A program made the position numbers and the translations under genes. 64,000 nucleotides of DNA from Microbacterium candidum (GTDB lineage Bacteria > Actinomycetota > Actinomycetes > Actinomycetales > Microbacteriaceae). Numbering within the stretch: the first letter of the stretch is position 1; each line of letters opens with the position of its first letter. A model generated the notes under the pieces. The model saw only the letters and a list, made by a program, of their open reading frames with translations, searched no databases and had not been told where the DNA came from. This document shows, piece after piece, positions 29,758-38,458 of the stretch. Location of the stretch: assembly GCF_030315975.1 (NCBI RefSeq), contig NZ_JASXSZ010000006.1, positions 88,702 to 152,701 on the forward strand, given 5' to 3'.

Positions 29758-30692
29758 TCCATCGTCGGCGGGCGCCCGCCTCCGATGCCGAGACCGCCGA
29801 CGCGGTCCTGCGGCTTGCGGTGCTGCTGCAGGCGGGCGTGCCGGCCGCCCGCGCGTGGGCCTTCGTGATCGGCGACGCGCAGCCGGCGCCGCCGACACCG
29901 GCGTCGATCGCGGCGAGAGGCGGCGCATGGCGCGCGGTCGCGGCCGCGTGGGACGTGTCGTCCGCGGTCGGCGCGCCGCTCGCCGACAGCCTTCGCGCGA
30001 TCGCCTCGGCACTGCGCGACGCGCAGGAGACCGCGGATCAGGTGCGCGTGACGCTCGCGGAGCCGGCCGGCACCGCGAGGCTCATGGCCTGGCTTCCGCT
30101 CGTCGCGGTCGGCCTCGGGGCGCTCCTCGGGTTCGACACGGTCGCGGTTCTCATCGGGAGCCCCGGCGGGTGGGTCTGCGCGATCGCCGGAATCCTGTGC
30201 ATGGTCGCAGCGAGGAGATGGTCCGCGAAGCTCGTGCGCGGTGCGGCCATGCCGGCGGGCGTCCCGGGACTTCGCGCCGAGCTCACCGCCATCGCCCTGC
30301 GCGGCGGCGTCTCTGTGGAGCGGGCCGCGACGATCGTCGAGGCCGCGCTGATGGATGCAGATGTCGCGGACGCACGTGGTGCGAGACCCGCAGCCGACGA
30401 CAAGGCGGCGGGTACGGCCCACCCCGAGGGCGAGATCCTCGTGCTCTCCCGCGAGGCGGGCGTGCCGGCGGTCGAGCTCCTGCGGGCGTCCGCCACGCTC
30501 GCCCGGCTGAGCGCGCGCACCGAAGGACGGATGCGGGCCGCCCGGCTCGCGTCGCGCCTGCTGATCCCGCTCGGAGTCTGCACGCTTCCCGCCTTCCTGC
30601 TGCTGGGGGTCGCGCCCATGCTGCTGAGCGTCCTCGGCTCGACGGTGCCGAGCCTCAGTATCGACGTGCCGGCGATCGGGTCGAGCCCCTGA
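29745..30692 (+). CDS. TadB/TadC-like membrane platform protein
   Basis: A 315-residue protein with GspF/TadB-type features: helical cytoplasmic parts, a central membrane pair (MAWLPLVAVGLGALLGFDTVAVLIG and VCAIAGILCMVAA) and a C-terminal membrane pair (LIPLGVCTLPAFLLLGVAPMLLSVL). Only one such protein is present where mycobacteria have two. The GTG start at 29745 has GAGGAG upstream and overlaps tadA. The length suggests a single compact platform, possibly a fusion of reduced TadB and TadC halves. Confidence 0.75.
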   Translation: MPRLIHRRRAPASDAETADAVLRLAVLLQAGVPAARAWAFVIGDAQPAPPTPASIAARGGAWRAVAAAWDVSSAVGAPLADSLRAIASALRDAQETADQVRVTLAEPAGTARLMAWLPLVAVGLGALLGFDTVAVLIGSPGGWVCAIAGILCMVAARRWSAKLVRGAAMPAGVPGLRAELTAIALRGGVSVERAATIVEAALMDADVADARGARPAADDKAAGTAHPEGEILVLSREAGVPAVELLRASATLARLSARTEGRMRAARLASRLLIPLGVCTLPAFLLLGVAPMLLSVLGSTVPSLSIDVPAIGSSP

Positions 30693-30757
30693 GTCGCGCT
30701 CACGATCGATCGCCCGATCCCTGCCACCGCGCACAGCGCAACCCCCGCTCGTGTCCG

Positions 30758-30829
30758 ACCCCCACCCGTGCCCAGACCCCTACCCGTGCCCAGGCCCCTA
30801 CCCGTGCCCAGACCCCTACCCGTGCCCAG
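30758..30829 (+). repeat. Four tandem 18-bp repeats before the Flp gene
   Basis: Four copies of the unit ACCCCTACCCGTGCCCAG with two single-base variants stand directly before the ribosome site of the DUF4244 gene. They are C-rich and strand-asymmetric, free of G on the plus strand except in GTG and AG. Confidence 0.93.
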
Positions 30830-30847
30830 AAGAGAGGAATGAAGCTG

Positions 30848-31060
30848 ATGACCAAGACCGACCCCGCCGCCCCCGTCCGCTTGACCCGGCGACGCGCGGC
30901 CCGACTGTTCGGCGACGACACGGGAGCCGCGACCGCGGAGTATGCCGTCGCCACAATGGCGGCGGTCGCCTTCGCCGGGCTCCTCGTCGCGATCATGCGC
31001 AGCGACGAGGTGCGCGGCATCCTGACCGATCTCGTGCGCCGCGCGCTGACCGTTGCATGA
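30848..31060 (+). CDS. Flp pilin-like DUF4244 protein
   Basis: A 70-residue protein: a basic N-terminus, then GDDTGAATAEYAVATMAAVAFAGLLVAIM, a class-III prepilin-like cleavage/helix region with the E-Y pair after TA, and a short tail. This is the DUF4244 pilin of actinobacterial tad loci. The ATG at 30848 has GAGAGGA 9 nt upstream; the ATG at 30839 is too close to that site. It is probably processed and assembled by TadA and the platform protein. Confidence 0.85.
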   Translation: MTKTDPAAPVRLTRRRAARLFGDDTGAATAEYAVATMAAVAFAGLLVAIMRSDEVRGILTDLVRRALTVA

Positions 31061-31067
31061 GCATCGC

Positions 31068-31520
31068 ATGAGCGCGTGGCGGGGCGACCGCGGCTCGGCC
31101 ACCGCCGAGTTCGCGATCGCCCTGCCCGCGGCGATCATCGTCCTCGCCATCGGAGCCGCGACGCTGTCCGCGTGCGGTCACCAGGTGCGCCTGCAGGATG
31201 CGGTGGCCGATGCCGCCCGCCTCGCAGGCCGGGGCGAAGGCGACCGTGCCGCCGCGCTCGTCGCCGACGCCGGGGGAGTGGCATCCGTCTCGCGCTCCGA
31301 TCAGGTCGTGTGCGTGAGCGCGACGGCGCCCGCCGGGGTGCCGTTCGTCCCGTTCACGCTCCGCGCCCGAGCCTGCGCTCTCGACGACGTCGAGGAAGGC
31401 GTCGACGTCGGGGCCAGGGCCGGGGCCAGGGCAGGGGCCGGGGTCGGGGCCGACGAGGCGATCGATTCCCGAGCGGACACGACTGCCGGCGCGACCGCGA
31501 TGACCGGCGAGGGCGGGTGA
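31068..31520 (+). CDS. TadE-like pseudopilin
   Basis: A 150-residue protein beginning GDRGSATAEFAIALPAAIIVLAIGAATLSACG, the TadE signature with Glu five residues into the hydrophobic helix. The C-terminal third is low-complexity (GARAGARAGAGVGAD), encoded by a GGGGCC-rich repeat at about 31410-31455. It starts 7 bp after the DUF4244 gene and has no strong ribosome site, so translational coupling is likely. Confidence 0.8.
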   Translation: MSAWRGDRGSATAEFAIALPAAIIVLAIGAATLSACGHQVRLQDAVADAARLAGRGEGDRAAALVADAGGVASVSRSDQVVCVSATAPAGVPFVPFTLRARACALDDVEEGVDVGARAGARAGAGVGADEAIDSRADTTAGATAMTGEGG

Positions 31521-31523
31521 GTC

Positions 31524-31859
31524 GTGGCCGGGACGGTGCTCGCCGCGGGAGTCCTCGGGGCGTCGGCGATGCTCGCCTTCGGGCTCGGCGCTGCGGGGGC
31601 GGCGGCCGCGTGTGGTCAGCGAGCGGCCGCATCCGCCGATGCCGCCGCGCTCGCCGCGGCCGACATCGCGTCCGGCGCCGTCCCATCGGCGGACGGGGCC
31701 GCACCGTGCGATCACGCCCGCGCCGTGGCAGCGGCATCCGGGGCGCAGCTGACCGCGTGCGTCGTCGACGGACTCGTCGCGACCGTGTCGGTCCGCGTGC
31801 CGTTCGGGGCCCTCGCCGCGACGGCCTCGGCCCGCGCGGGCCCGCCCGGCGCGCGATGA
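31524..31859 (+). CDS. Tad-locus TadE-like/helicase-neighbour protein
   Basis: A 111-residue protein with one N-terminal membrane helix (VLAAGVLGASAMLAFGLGAAGAAAAC) and an Ala-rich part QRAAASADAAALAAADIASG, typical of the short TadE/G-like proteins that end actinobacterial tad operons (Rv3654c type). Two cysteines (Cys62 and Cys79 region) could form a disulfide outside. GTG start 31524, 3 bp after the preceding stop. Confidence 0.75.
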   Translation: MAGTVLAAGVLGASAMLAFGLGAAGAAAACGQRAAASADAAALAAADIASGAVPSADGAAPCDHARAVAAASGAQLTACVVDGLVATVSVRVPFGALAATASARAGPPGAR

Positions 31860-31909
31860 TGACGGTTCCCGCTGAGCGAACGGGCGTGCCGCTCTCAGGA
31901 ACTCGTGTG

Positions 31910-31915
31910 TATGGT
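31910..31915 (+). promoter_or_regulatory. -10 of topA
   Basis: TATGGT lies 26 bp before the topA GTG, leaving a short leader with the ribosome site AGAGGGG. Confidence 0.45.
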
Positions 31916-31941
31916 GTGCTTCGACAGAAGAGGGGAACCCC

Positions 31942-34662
31942 GTGGCACAAGGCAAGAAGCTCGTCATCGTCGAGTCGCCCACGAAGATGAAGTCCATCCA
32001 GGGCTATCTGGGCGACGGGTACGAGGTGCTGAGCTCGGTCGGCCACATCCGCGACCTGGCCGACAAGAAGGACATCCCGGCCGACAAGAAGGCCGCGTAC
32101 GGCAAGTACTCGATCGACATCGACAACGGGTTCGACCCCTATTACGTCGTCAACGCCCGCAAGACGAAGACGGTCGCCGAGCTGAAGCGCGCGCTCAAGG
32201 ACGCCGACGAAGTCCTCCTCGCGACAGATGAGGACCGCGAGGGCGAGGCCATCGCGTGGCATCTCCTCGAGGTGCTCAAGCCCAAGGTCCCGGTCAAGCG
32301 CATGGTCTTCCACGAGATCACCAAGGATGCGATCCGCGACGCCGTGGAGCACACCCGCGAGCTCGACCTCGCCCTCGTCGACGCGCAGGAGACGCGCCGC
32401 ATCCTCGACCGCCTGTACGGGTGGGACGTCTCGCCCGTGCTGTGGATGAAGGTCCAGCAGGGCACCTCGGCCGGACGAGTGCAGTCCGCCGCGACGCGCC
32501 TTGTCGTCGACCGGGAGCGCGAGCGCATGGCGTTCGTCTCCGCCGGCTACTGGGACCTCGAGGCGCGGGCCCTTCGACAGGCTCAGGGGCCGGAGGGGGA
32601 GAGCTCCTTCACGGCGCGACTCGCCCGCCTCGGCGGAGCGCCGCTCGCCCGCGGCACGGACTTCGACGACACGGGCGTCCTCAAGAAGGCCGTGCTCGTC
32701 CTCGACGAGGAACGCGCCCGGGCCCTCGCCGCCGCCGTCGAGGCCGCGGTCGCCGCATCGGTCACGAGCGTCGAGGCGAAGCCGGGCACCCGCAGCCCGC
32801 GCGCCCCGTTCACGACCTCGACCATGCAGCAGGAGGCCGGCCGCAAGCTCTCGATGAGCGCGAAGCACGCGATGAGCGTCGCCCAGCGTCTCTACGAGAA
32901 GGGCTTCATCACCTATATGCGCACCGACTCGACGGCGCTGAGCACCCAGGCGGTTCAGGCGGCGCGTGCGCAGGCGGTCGCGCTCTACGGTTCGGCGGCC
33001 GTGCCGCTGAACCCTCGGGTGTACCGCAGCAACAGCAAGAACGCGCAGGAGGCGCACGAGGCGATCCGCCCCTCGGGCGAGGAGTTCCGCACTCCGGCGC
33101 AGCTCGCGAGCCAGATGGACCGCGACGAACAGCGGCTGTACGACCTCATCTGGAAGCGCACCGTCGCCAGCCAGATGTCCGACGCGAAGTACGAGACCAC
33201 GACCGTGACGATCGCGGTGGATGCCGCCGGCGAGCTCGCCGAGTTCACCGCATCCGGCACCGTGTACACCTTCAAGGGCTTCCTCGAGGCGTACGAGGAG
33301 GGCAAGGACGAGAAGCGCAGCGACGCCGACAAGTCGGACGACCAGTCGCTCCCGGCGCTCGCGGTCGGCGATGAGATCAAGATGCGGGATGTCGAGGCCA
33401 AGGGCCACGCGACCACTCCGAAGCCCCGCTACACGGAGGCGAGCCTCGTGAAGGCGCTGGAGGAGAAGGGCATCGGCCGTCCGTCGACCTTCGCGAGCAT
33501 CATCGACGTCATCCTCGAGCGCGGCTATGTGACGAAGAAGGGGCAGGCGCTCGTCCCGAGCTGGCTGGCCTTCAGCGTCGTGCGCCTCCTCGAGCAGCAC
33601 TTCGCCGACCTCGTCGACTACGACTTCACCGCCGCCCTCGAGGACGACCTCGACGCCATCGCCCGTGGGGAGCAGCAGCGCGTCGCGTGGCTGAAGGACT
33701 TCTACTTCGGCTCCGAGGGGCAGGTGGGCCTGCGCAACGTCGTCGACAACCTCGGCGAGATCGACGCGCGCGAACTGAACTCCACACGCATCAGCGACAT
33801 CGCGACACTGCGGTTCGGCAAGTACGGCCCCTATCTCGAGGTCGCGGACCCGGCGAACCCCGAGGCGGCGCCCCGCCGCGTCAACGTGCCCGACGATCTG
33901 GCTCCGGACGAGCTGACGGCGGCCCGCGCGCAGGAGCTCATCGACGCCCCCGTCGCGGGGGACCGCGTGCTCGGCGAGAACCCGGAGAACGGCAAGATCA
34001 TCGTCGTCAAGGACGGCCGCTTCGGTCCGTATGTGCAGGAGGAGGACCCGGTCGACCCGGATGCCGCCGACCTCGCGACCGGAGAGATCGAGGAGGCGCC
34101 GAAGAAGCGCGGCGCGAAGAAGGCGCCCGCGGCCCCGAAGCCGCGCACCGCCTCTCTCTTCAAGTCGATGTCGGTCGACACCGTCGACCTCGAGACGGCG
34201 CTGAAGCTCCTCGACCTGCCGCGCACGCTCGGCGCCGACCCGGAGTCGGGCGAGCCGATCACCGTGCAGAACGGTCGTTACGGCGCCTACATCAAGAAGG
34301 GCACCGACTCCCGCTCGCTCGACAACGAGGACCAGATCTTCACCGTCACGCTCGAGGAGGCGCTGGCCAAGCTCGCCGAGCCGAAGTACGGCGCACGCCG
34401 GGCATCGAGCGCGCTCAAGGAGTTCGAGAACGACCCGGAGAGCGGCAAGCCGATCAAGCTGAAGGACGGCCGGTTCGGCCCGTACGTCACGGACGGCACG
34501 ACGAACGCGACCGTGCCGCGCGGCGAGGACGCGATGGAGATCACGTTCGAGCGCGCTGTGCAGCTGCTCGCGGACAAGCGCGCGAAGGGCCCGGCGCCCA
34601 AGCGCACGACGCGCGGCACGACGACGCGGAAGACCACGACCGCCAAGAGCGCGAAGAAGTGA
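31942..34662 (+). CDS. topA: DNA topoisomerase I
   Basis: A 906-residue type IA topoisomerase that relaxes negative supercoils. It has a Toprim start (LVIVESPTKMKSIQGYL, with TDEDREGEAIAWHL), the active-site Tyr325 in GFITYMRTDST, and C-terminal topo_C repeats (FGKYGPYL; GRFGPYV; GRYGAYI; GRFGPYV) instead of zinc fingers, ending in a Lys/Thr/Arg tail, as usual in actinobacteria. Near residue 211 the sequence RQAQGPEGES is encoded by DNA matching the CGACAGGCTCAGGGG intergenic repeat (32573-32592). The stop overlaps tmk (GTGA). Confidence 0.96.
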   Translation: MAQGKKLVIVESPTKMKSIQGYLGDGYEVLSSVGHIRDLADKKDIPADKKAAYGKYSIDIDNGFDPYYVVNARKTKTVAELKRALKDADEVLLATDEDREGEAIAWHLLEVLKPKVPVKRMVFHEITKDAIRDAVEHTRELDLALVDAQETRRILDRLYGWDVSPVLWMKVQQGTSAGRVQSAATRLVVDRERERMAFVSAGYWDLEARALRQAQGPEGESSFTARLARLGGAPLARGTDFDDTGVLKKAVLVLDEERARALAAAVEAAVAASVTSVEAKPGTRSPRAPFTTSTMQQEAGRKLSMSAKHAMSVAQRLYEKGFITYMRTDSTALSTQAVQAARAQAVALYGSAAVPLNPRVYRSNSKNAQEAHEAIRPSGEEFRTPAQLASQMDRDEQRLYDLIWKRTVASQMSDAKYETTTVTIAVDAAGELAEFTASGTVYTFKGFLEAYEEGKDEKRSDADKSDDQSLPALAVGDEIKMRDVEAKGHATTPKPRYTEASLVKALEEKGIGRPSTFASIIDVILERGYVTKKGQALVPSWLAFSVVRLLEQHFADLVDYDFTAALEDDLDAIARGEQQRVAWLKDFYFGSEGQVGLRNVVDNLGEIDARELNSTRISDIATLRFGKYGPYLEVADPANPEAAPRRVNVPDDLAPDELTAARAQELIDAPVAGDRVLGENPENGKIIVVKDGRFGPYVQEEDPVDPDAADLATGEIEEAPKKRGAKKAPAAPKPRTASLFKSMSVDTVDLETALKLLDLPRTLGADPESGEPITVQNGRYGAYIKKGTDSRSLDNEDQIFTVTLEEALAKLAEPKYGARRASSALKEFENDPESGKPIKLKDGRFGPYVTDGTTNATVPRGEDAMEITFERAVQLLADKRAKGPAPKRTTRGTTTRKTTTAKSAKK

Positions 34663-35288
34663 CGGGCCTCTTCGTCACATTCGAGGGCGGCGACGGGGTC
34701 GGCAAGTCGACGCAGGCTCGCCTGCTCGAGGAATGGCTGGTGGATGCCGGCCGCACCGTGGTCCGCACCCGGGAGCCCGGCGGGACCGAGGTCGGCAACC
34801 TCATCCGCGACATCGTCCTGCACCACCGGGGCGAGGTCGCGCCCCGGGCCGAGGCGCTGCTGTACGCCGCCGACCGCGCCCACCACATCGCATCCGTCGT
34901 CCGGCCCGCGCTCGCCCGCGGGGAGGTCGTCATCCAGGACCGCTACCTCGACTCGTCCGTCGCCTACCAGGGCGCCGGACGCGTGCTCGACGCGACCGAG
35001 GTGCGCGATCTGTCGCTGTGGGCGACGGAGGGGCTGCTTCCCGACCTCACCGTCCTCCTCGACCTCGATCACGACGCCGCGCGCCTGCGGCTCGACGCGG
35101 ACGACAAGCCGTTCGACCGGCTCGAAGCGGAGAAGGCCGAGTTCCACGAGCGTGTGCGCGAGGCGTTCCTCGCGCTCGCCGCCGCGGAGCCGGAGCGCTT
35201 CCTCGTGCTCGACGCGTCCCGTGCCCCCGAGGACCTCGCGGCCGCCGTCCGCGACCGAATCGAGACCTTGCTCACATCGGGCGTGTAG
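34659..35288 (+). CDS. tmk: Thymidylate kinase
   Basis: A 209-residue dTMP kinase. P-loop FEGGDGVGKST, then the DR(Y/H) motif DRYLDSSVAYQGAGR and TREPGGT. It makes dTDP for DNA synthesis. The GTG start at 34659 overlaps the topA stop by four bases; holB follows 24 bp later, giving the common tmk-holB pair. Confidence 0.95.
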   Translation: MTGLFVTFEGGDGVGKSTQARLLEEWLVDAGRTVVRTREPGGTEVGNLIRDIVLHHRGEVAPRAEALLYAADRAHHIASVVRPALARGEVVIQDRYLDSSVAYQGAGRVLDATEVRDLSLWATEGLLPDLTVLLDLDHDAARLRLDADDKPFDRLEAEKAEFHERVREAFLALAAAEPERFLVLDASRAPEDLAAAVRDRIETLLTSGV

Positions 35289-35299
35289 GAGGCCCCGTT

Positions 35300-35305
35300 T
35301 AGGGT
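35300..35305 (+). promoter_or_regulatory. Leaderless-type -10 of holB
   Basis: TAGGGT ends 7 nt before the ATG at 35313. This favours that start over a GTG at 35304 lying inside the motif. Confidence 0.45.
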
Positions 35306-35312
35306 GGACATC

Positions 35313-36473
35313 ATGGACGTCACCGCCCCCGCCACGTTGCCGTGGGGCGATGTCTGGGGGCAGGAGGAAGCGGTCGCGCAGCTGCAGGCCGCCGCATCCG
35401 ATCCCGCGAACCTCACGCACGCCTGGCTGATCACCGGTCCGCCCGGCTCGGGCCGGTCCACGCTCGCGCACGCGTTCGCCGCGGCGCTCATCGCCGAGCC
35501 GGGCGACGAGGCGGCCGAGCACGTGATGCACCAGGTGCTCACCGGCGTCCACCCCGATCTCACGGCACTGCGCACTGAGGGCGTCATCATCTCGATCAAA
35601 GACGCGCGCGCCCTCGTCGAACGGTCGTACTTCGCGCCGTCGCTCGGCCGGTACCGCGTCATCGTGATGGAGGACGCCGATCGCATGGCCGAGCGCACCT
35701 CCAACGTGCTGCTGAAGGCGCTCGAAGAGCCGCCGGAGCGCACGGTGTGGGTCCTGTGCGCGCCGAGCGACGCCGACCTCCTGCCGACGATCCGCTCGCG
35801 GGTGCGCACGCTGCGGCTGCGTGAGCCCGAGGTCGCCGACGTCGCCGCGCTCATCGTGCAGCGCACGGGCGCCGACCCGGTGATCGCCGAGCAGTCCGCG
35901 CGCCACGCACAGCGGCACATCGGCATGGCCCAGCGCCTGGCGACGGACGCCGCGGCCCGCGACCGGCGCGACCTCACGCTGCGCGGCGTCCTGCGCGTGC
36001 GTGGCGTCGGCGACGCCGTCGACGTCGCCGGCGAGATCGCGAAGGCCGCGAAGGACGACGCCGACGCGCTGACCCTCGAACGCAACGAGGCCGAGCGCGC
36101 GGAGCTCCTGCGCATGGTCGGCGTCGCCGAGGGAGCCGCCGTGCCGCCCGCGGTGCGCGGCCAGCTGAACGCGCTGGAAGAGGAGCAGAAGCGCCGTGCG
36201 ACGCGGAGCCTGCGCGACGGCATCGACCGGGTGCTCACCGATCTGCAGTCGATGTTCCGCGACATCGTCGTGCTGCAGTACGGGCGCGCCGACCTCGTGA
36301 ACGCCGAGCTCGCCCCCGAGCTCGAGACCATCGCGCGCGACTGGAGCCCGCAGCGCACCCTGACCGTGCTCGACAAGATCGCGCTCACGCGCCGCAACCT
36401 CGAGCAGAACGTCGCCCCCGCCCTTGCCCTCGAGAGTCTGCTCGTGACCGTCGCGAGCGGGAGGACCCTGTGA
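35313..36473 (+). CDS. holB: DNA polymerase III delta-prime subunit
   Basis: A 386-residue clamp-loader subunit with the AAA+ fold: GPPGSGRS at residues 42-49 in the Walker A place with Arg for the catalytic Lys, MEDADRM in the Walker B place, and sensor-like CAPSDADLLPTIRSR. The altered Walker A agrees with delta-prime being the non-hydrolysing stator of the loader that DnaX drives. Its stop overlaps the next gene by four bases. Confidence 0.9.
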   Translation: MDVTAPATLPWGDVWGQEEAVAQLQAAASDPANLTHAWLITGPPGSGRSTLAHAFAAALIAEPGDEAAEHVMHQVLTGVHPDLTALRTEGVIISIKDARALVERSYFAPSLGRYRVIVMEDADRMAERTSNVLLKALEEPPERTVWVLCAPSDADLLPTIRSRVRTLRLREPEVADVAALIVQRTGADPVIAEQSARHAQRHIGMAQRLATDAAARDRRDLTLRGVLRVRGVGDAVDVAGEIAKAAKDDADALTLERNEAERAELLRMVGVAEGAAVPPAVRGQLNALEEEQKRRATRSLRDGIDRVLTDLQSMFRDIVVLQYGRADLVNAELAPELETIARDWSPQRTLTVLDKIALTRRNLEQNVAPALALESLLVTVASGRTL

Positions 36474-38017
36474 GAACACGAACCCGTCTGCTCGCCGTCG
36501 TCGCGGGCCTCGCCGCCGCATCCATCGCCCTCTCCGGGTGCATCTCGGCGATGATCCCGACCGACCAAGGTCCCACCACCGGCGTCACGGCTTCGCCCGA
36601 CACCGAGGGCGTCGCGGCCGACCTGCTGCCGTTCTACGGGCAGAAGGTCGAGTGGAAGGGATGCGGCAAGGGCATGGACTGCGCCACCGTGAAGGTGCCT
36701 CTCGACTGGAGCCACCCGACGAAGGGCGACGTGAAGATCTCCGTCATCCGGCACAGTGCGCCGTCCGCGACGCGCATCGGCTCGCTGCTGACGAACCCGG
36801 GCGGGCCGGGAGCGAGCGGAGTCTCGTTCGTGCGCGACTCGCTGAGCGCGGTCGTCGACCCCACGATCGAGAAGGCGTACGACGTCATCGGCTTCGACCC
36901 GCGCGGAGTCGGCGGATCGACCTCGGTCGCCTGCTACGACGCCAAGTCCATGGACTCCTACCTGTTCGACATCCCGACCGGGACGCGAGGGTCCGCGGCG
37001 TGGAACGCGCAGCAGGCGGCCGCGAACAAGGGCTTCGCGAACGCGTGCGACAGGAACAGCGCGGGCATGCTGCAGTACATCACGACGGACAACGCCGCCC
37101 GCGACATGGACGTGCTGCGCGCTGTGCTCGGCGAGAAGAAGCTCGACTACCTGGGCTACTCGTACGGCACATTCCTCGGGGCGACCTACGCGAAGCTGTT
37201 CCCGAAGCGCGTCGGCCGCTTCGTCCTGGACGGTGCGATCGACCCGTCCGTGTCCGAGCTCGACGTCTCGACGACACAGGCACTCGGGTTCGAATCGGCG
37301 CTGCGCGCGTACATGGCCGACTGCCTGAAGCAGAACAACTGCCCCTTCCGCGGCACCACGGACGACGCGATGGCCGACCTCGGCACGCTGCTGGCGAGCG
37401 TGGATGCGAAGCCCCTGAAGAACTCCGACGGCCGCTACCTCGGCGCCGACTCGCTCATGACCGCCATCGTGGCGGCGCTGTACTCGCAGGACAGCTGGCC
37501 GTATCTCACGCAGGCACTGTCCGACACGCTGTCCGGCGACGCGTCGACGGCGTTCCAGCTCGTCGACTTCTACTACAACCGCAATGCGAACGGCACGTAC
37601 AGCGACAACTCCACGGAGGCGTTCAACGCCTACAACTGCATGGACTATCCGGACGACTTCACGCAGGCGGAGAAGGATGCCGCCTCCGCCCTCGTGAAGG
37701 CGAAGGCGCCCACCATCGCCCCGTACTGGGTCTTCACGAGCCCGTGCGACTCCTGGGCGTACCCCGCCTCCGGAGTGCGCGAGAAGATCGCGGCTGAGGG
37801 AGCCGCGCCCATCGTGGTGGTCGGCACGACGAACGACCCGGCGACGCCGTACGCGTGGTCGGTGTCGCTCGCGAAGCAGCTCTCGTCAGGCGTGCTCGTC
37901 ACGCGCGTGGGCGAAGGCCACACGGGGTACAACAAGGGCAACACGTGCGTGGACAGCGCGATCGACGAATACCTCCTGAAAGGCACCCCGCCCGAGAACG
38001 GACTGCGCTGCGGGTGA
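36470..38017 (+). CDS. Exported lipoprotein alpha/beta-hydrolase, tripeptidyl aminopeptidase-like
   Basis: A 515-residue secreted protein. The signal peptide ends in the lipobox ALSGC (Cys24 lipidated). The oxyanion loop is TNPGGPGASG, the nucleophile Ser lies in GYSYGTFLGATYAKLFP, and the C-terminal TAP-like domain has the acid/His pair (GTTNDPATPYAW and GEGHTGYNKGNTC). Such enzymes (SlpD/E, Tap) trim peptides outside the cell in actinobacteria. GTG start overlapping the holB stop. Confidence 0.87.
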   Translation: MRTRTRLLAVVAGLAAASIALSGCISAMIPTDQGPTTGVTASPDTEGVAADLLPFYGQKVEWKGCGKGMDCATVKVPLDWSHPTKGDVKISVIRHSAPSATRIGSLLTNPGGPGASGVSFVRDSLSAVVDPTIEKAYDVIGFDPRGVGGSTSVACYDAKSMDSYLFDIPTGTRGSAAWNAQQAAANKGFANACDRNSAGMLQYITTDNAARDMDVLRAVLGEKKLDYLGYSYGTFLGATYAKLFPKRVGRFVLDGAIDPSVSELDVSTTQALGFESALRAYMADCLKQNNCPFRGTTDDAMADLGTLLASVDAKPLKNSDGRYLGADSLMTAIVAALYSQDSWPYLTQALSDTLSGDASTAFQLVDFYYNRNANGTYSDNSTEAFNAYNCMDYPDDFTQAEKDAASALVKAKAPTIAPYWVFTSPCDSWAYPASGVREKIAAEGAAPIVVVGTTNDPATPYAWSVSLAKQLSSGVLVTRVGEGHTGYNKGNTCVDSAIDEYLLKGTPPENGLRCG

Positions 38018-38055
38018 CGGACGCGGCTCGGTTTCGTCTCGGCGCTGCGGCCGTG

Positions 38056-38061
38056 TAAGAT
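38056..38061 (+). promoter_or_regulatory. -10 of tRNA-Thr
   Basis: TAAGAT lies 31 bp before the mature 5' end. Confidence 0.4.
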
Positions 38062-38092
38062 CGGTGATCGTGCCTCGCAGCGCGGAGCACAC

Positions 38093-38165
38093 GCCGCTTT
38101 AGCTCAGTCGGCAGAGCGATTCACTCGTAATGAATAGGTCTGGGGTTCGATTCCCCAAAGCGGCT
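38093..38165 (+). tRNA. tRNA-Thr (anticodon CGT)
   Basis: A 73-nt cloverleaf: acceptor GCCGCTT/AAGCGGC, discriminator T, D-arm GCTCAGTCGGCAGAGC, anticodon loop CTCGTAA closed by ATTCA/TGAAT, canonical T-loop TTCGATT. CCA is not encoded. Confidence 0.96.
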
Positions 38166-38172
38166 CCGGCCA

Positions 38173-38200
38173 CGAAGCCCCCTCTCCGGAGGGGGCTTCG
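38173..38200 (+). terminator. Terminator after tRNA-Thr
   Basis: A 12-bp perfect stem, CGAAGCCCCCTC and complement, with a TCCG loop, followed by TCGTTCCT. Confidence 0.85.
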
Positions 38201-38217
38201 TCGTTCCTCACGGCGAA

Positions 38218-38237
38218 GATCCGTGAGTTCACGGATC
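38218..38237. promoter_or_regulatory. 20-bp palindrome before a small gene
   Basis: GATCCGTGAGTTCACGGATC is a perfect 9-2-9 palindrome, 33 bp before a small reading frame. Its first 15 bases recur at 46172-46186 in another intergenic region. A regulator site is possible; none is known to me. Confidence 0.5.
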
Positions 38238-38269
38238 CGCGCGGGTGCGGCCGGGAGCACGCTGGCTTG

Positions 38270-38458
38270 GTGCGGATCGAGATCTGGGTGGACAGCACGG
38301 ATCCACCGGTCGGTCGGGTGGACGACCACGGCGAGGCGGTGCCGTTCTGCGGCTGGATCGATCTCCTAGCCGTCCTGTCCGACGTCGTCGAGGCGTCGGG
38401 AGACGAAGACGGCGAGCTCCGTGCGAGAGCGCAGACCGAGCTTCGCGAGGACGTTTGA
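38270..38458 (+). CDS. Small conserved-looking acidic protein
   Basis: A 62-residue reading frame from GTG 38270 (a TTG lies one codon earlier): VRIEIWVDSTDPPVGRVDD, then VPFCGWIDLLAVLSDVVEAS and an acidic tail. Its composition (Trp, Ile, Phe, Asp, a beta-strand then a short helix) looks like a real domain. It overlaps the 3' end of the convergent LuxR-type gene by about 93 bp, so a shadow reading cannot be excluded, though its first 96 bases lie in otherwise free DNA. Function unknown. Confidence 0.45.
   Translation: MRIEIWVDSTDPPVGRVDDHGEAVPFCGWIDLLAVLSDVVEASGDEDGELRARAQTELREDV

Noticed and set aside
30758..30829. Tandem repeats read as a coding PYPCPDPYPC-type peptide.
   Set aside because: That frame has no supported start and runs into the pilin gene out of frame; the array is better seen as a leader repeat.
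35304..35312. GTG 35304 as the holB start.
   Set aside because: It lies within the TAGGGT hexamer; the ATG at 35313 fits the 7-nt leaderless spacing seen at other genes.
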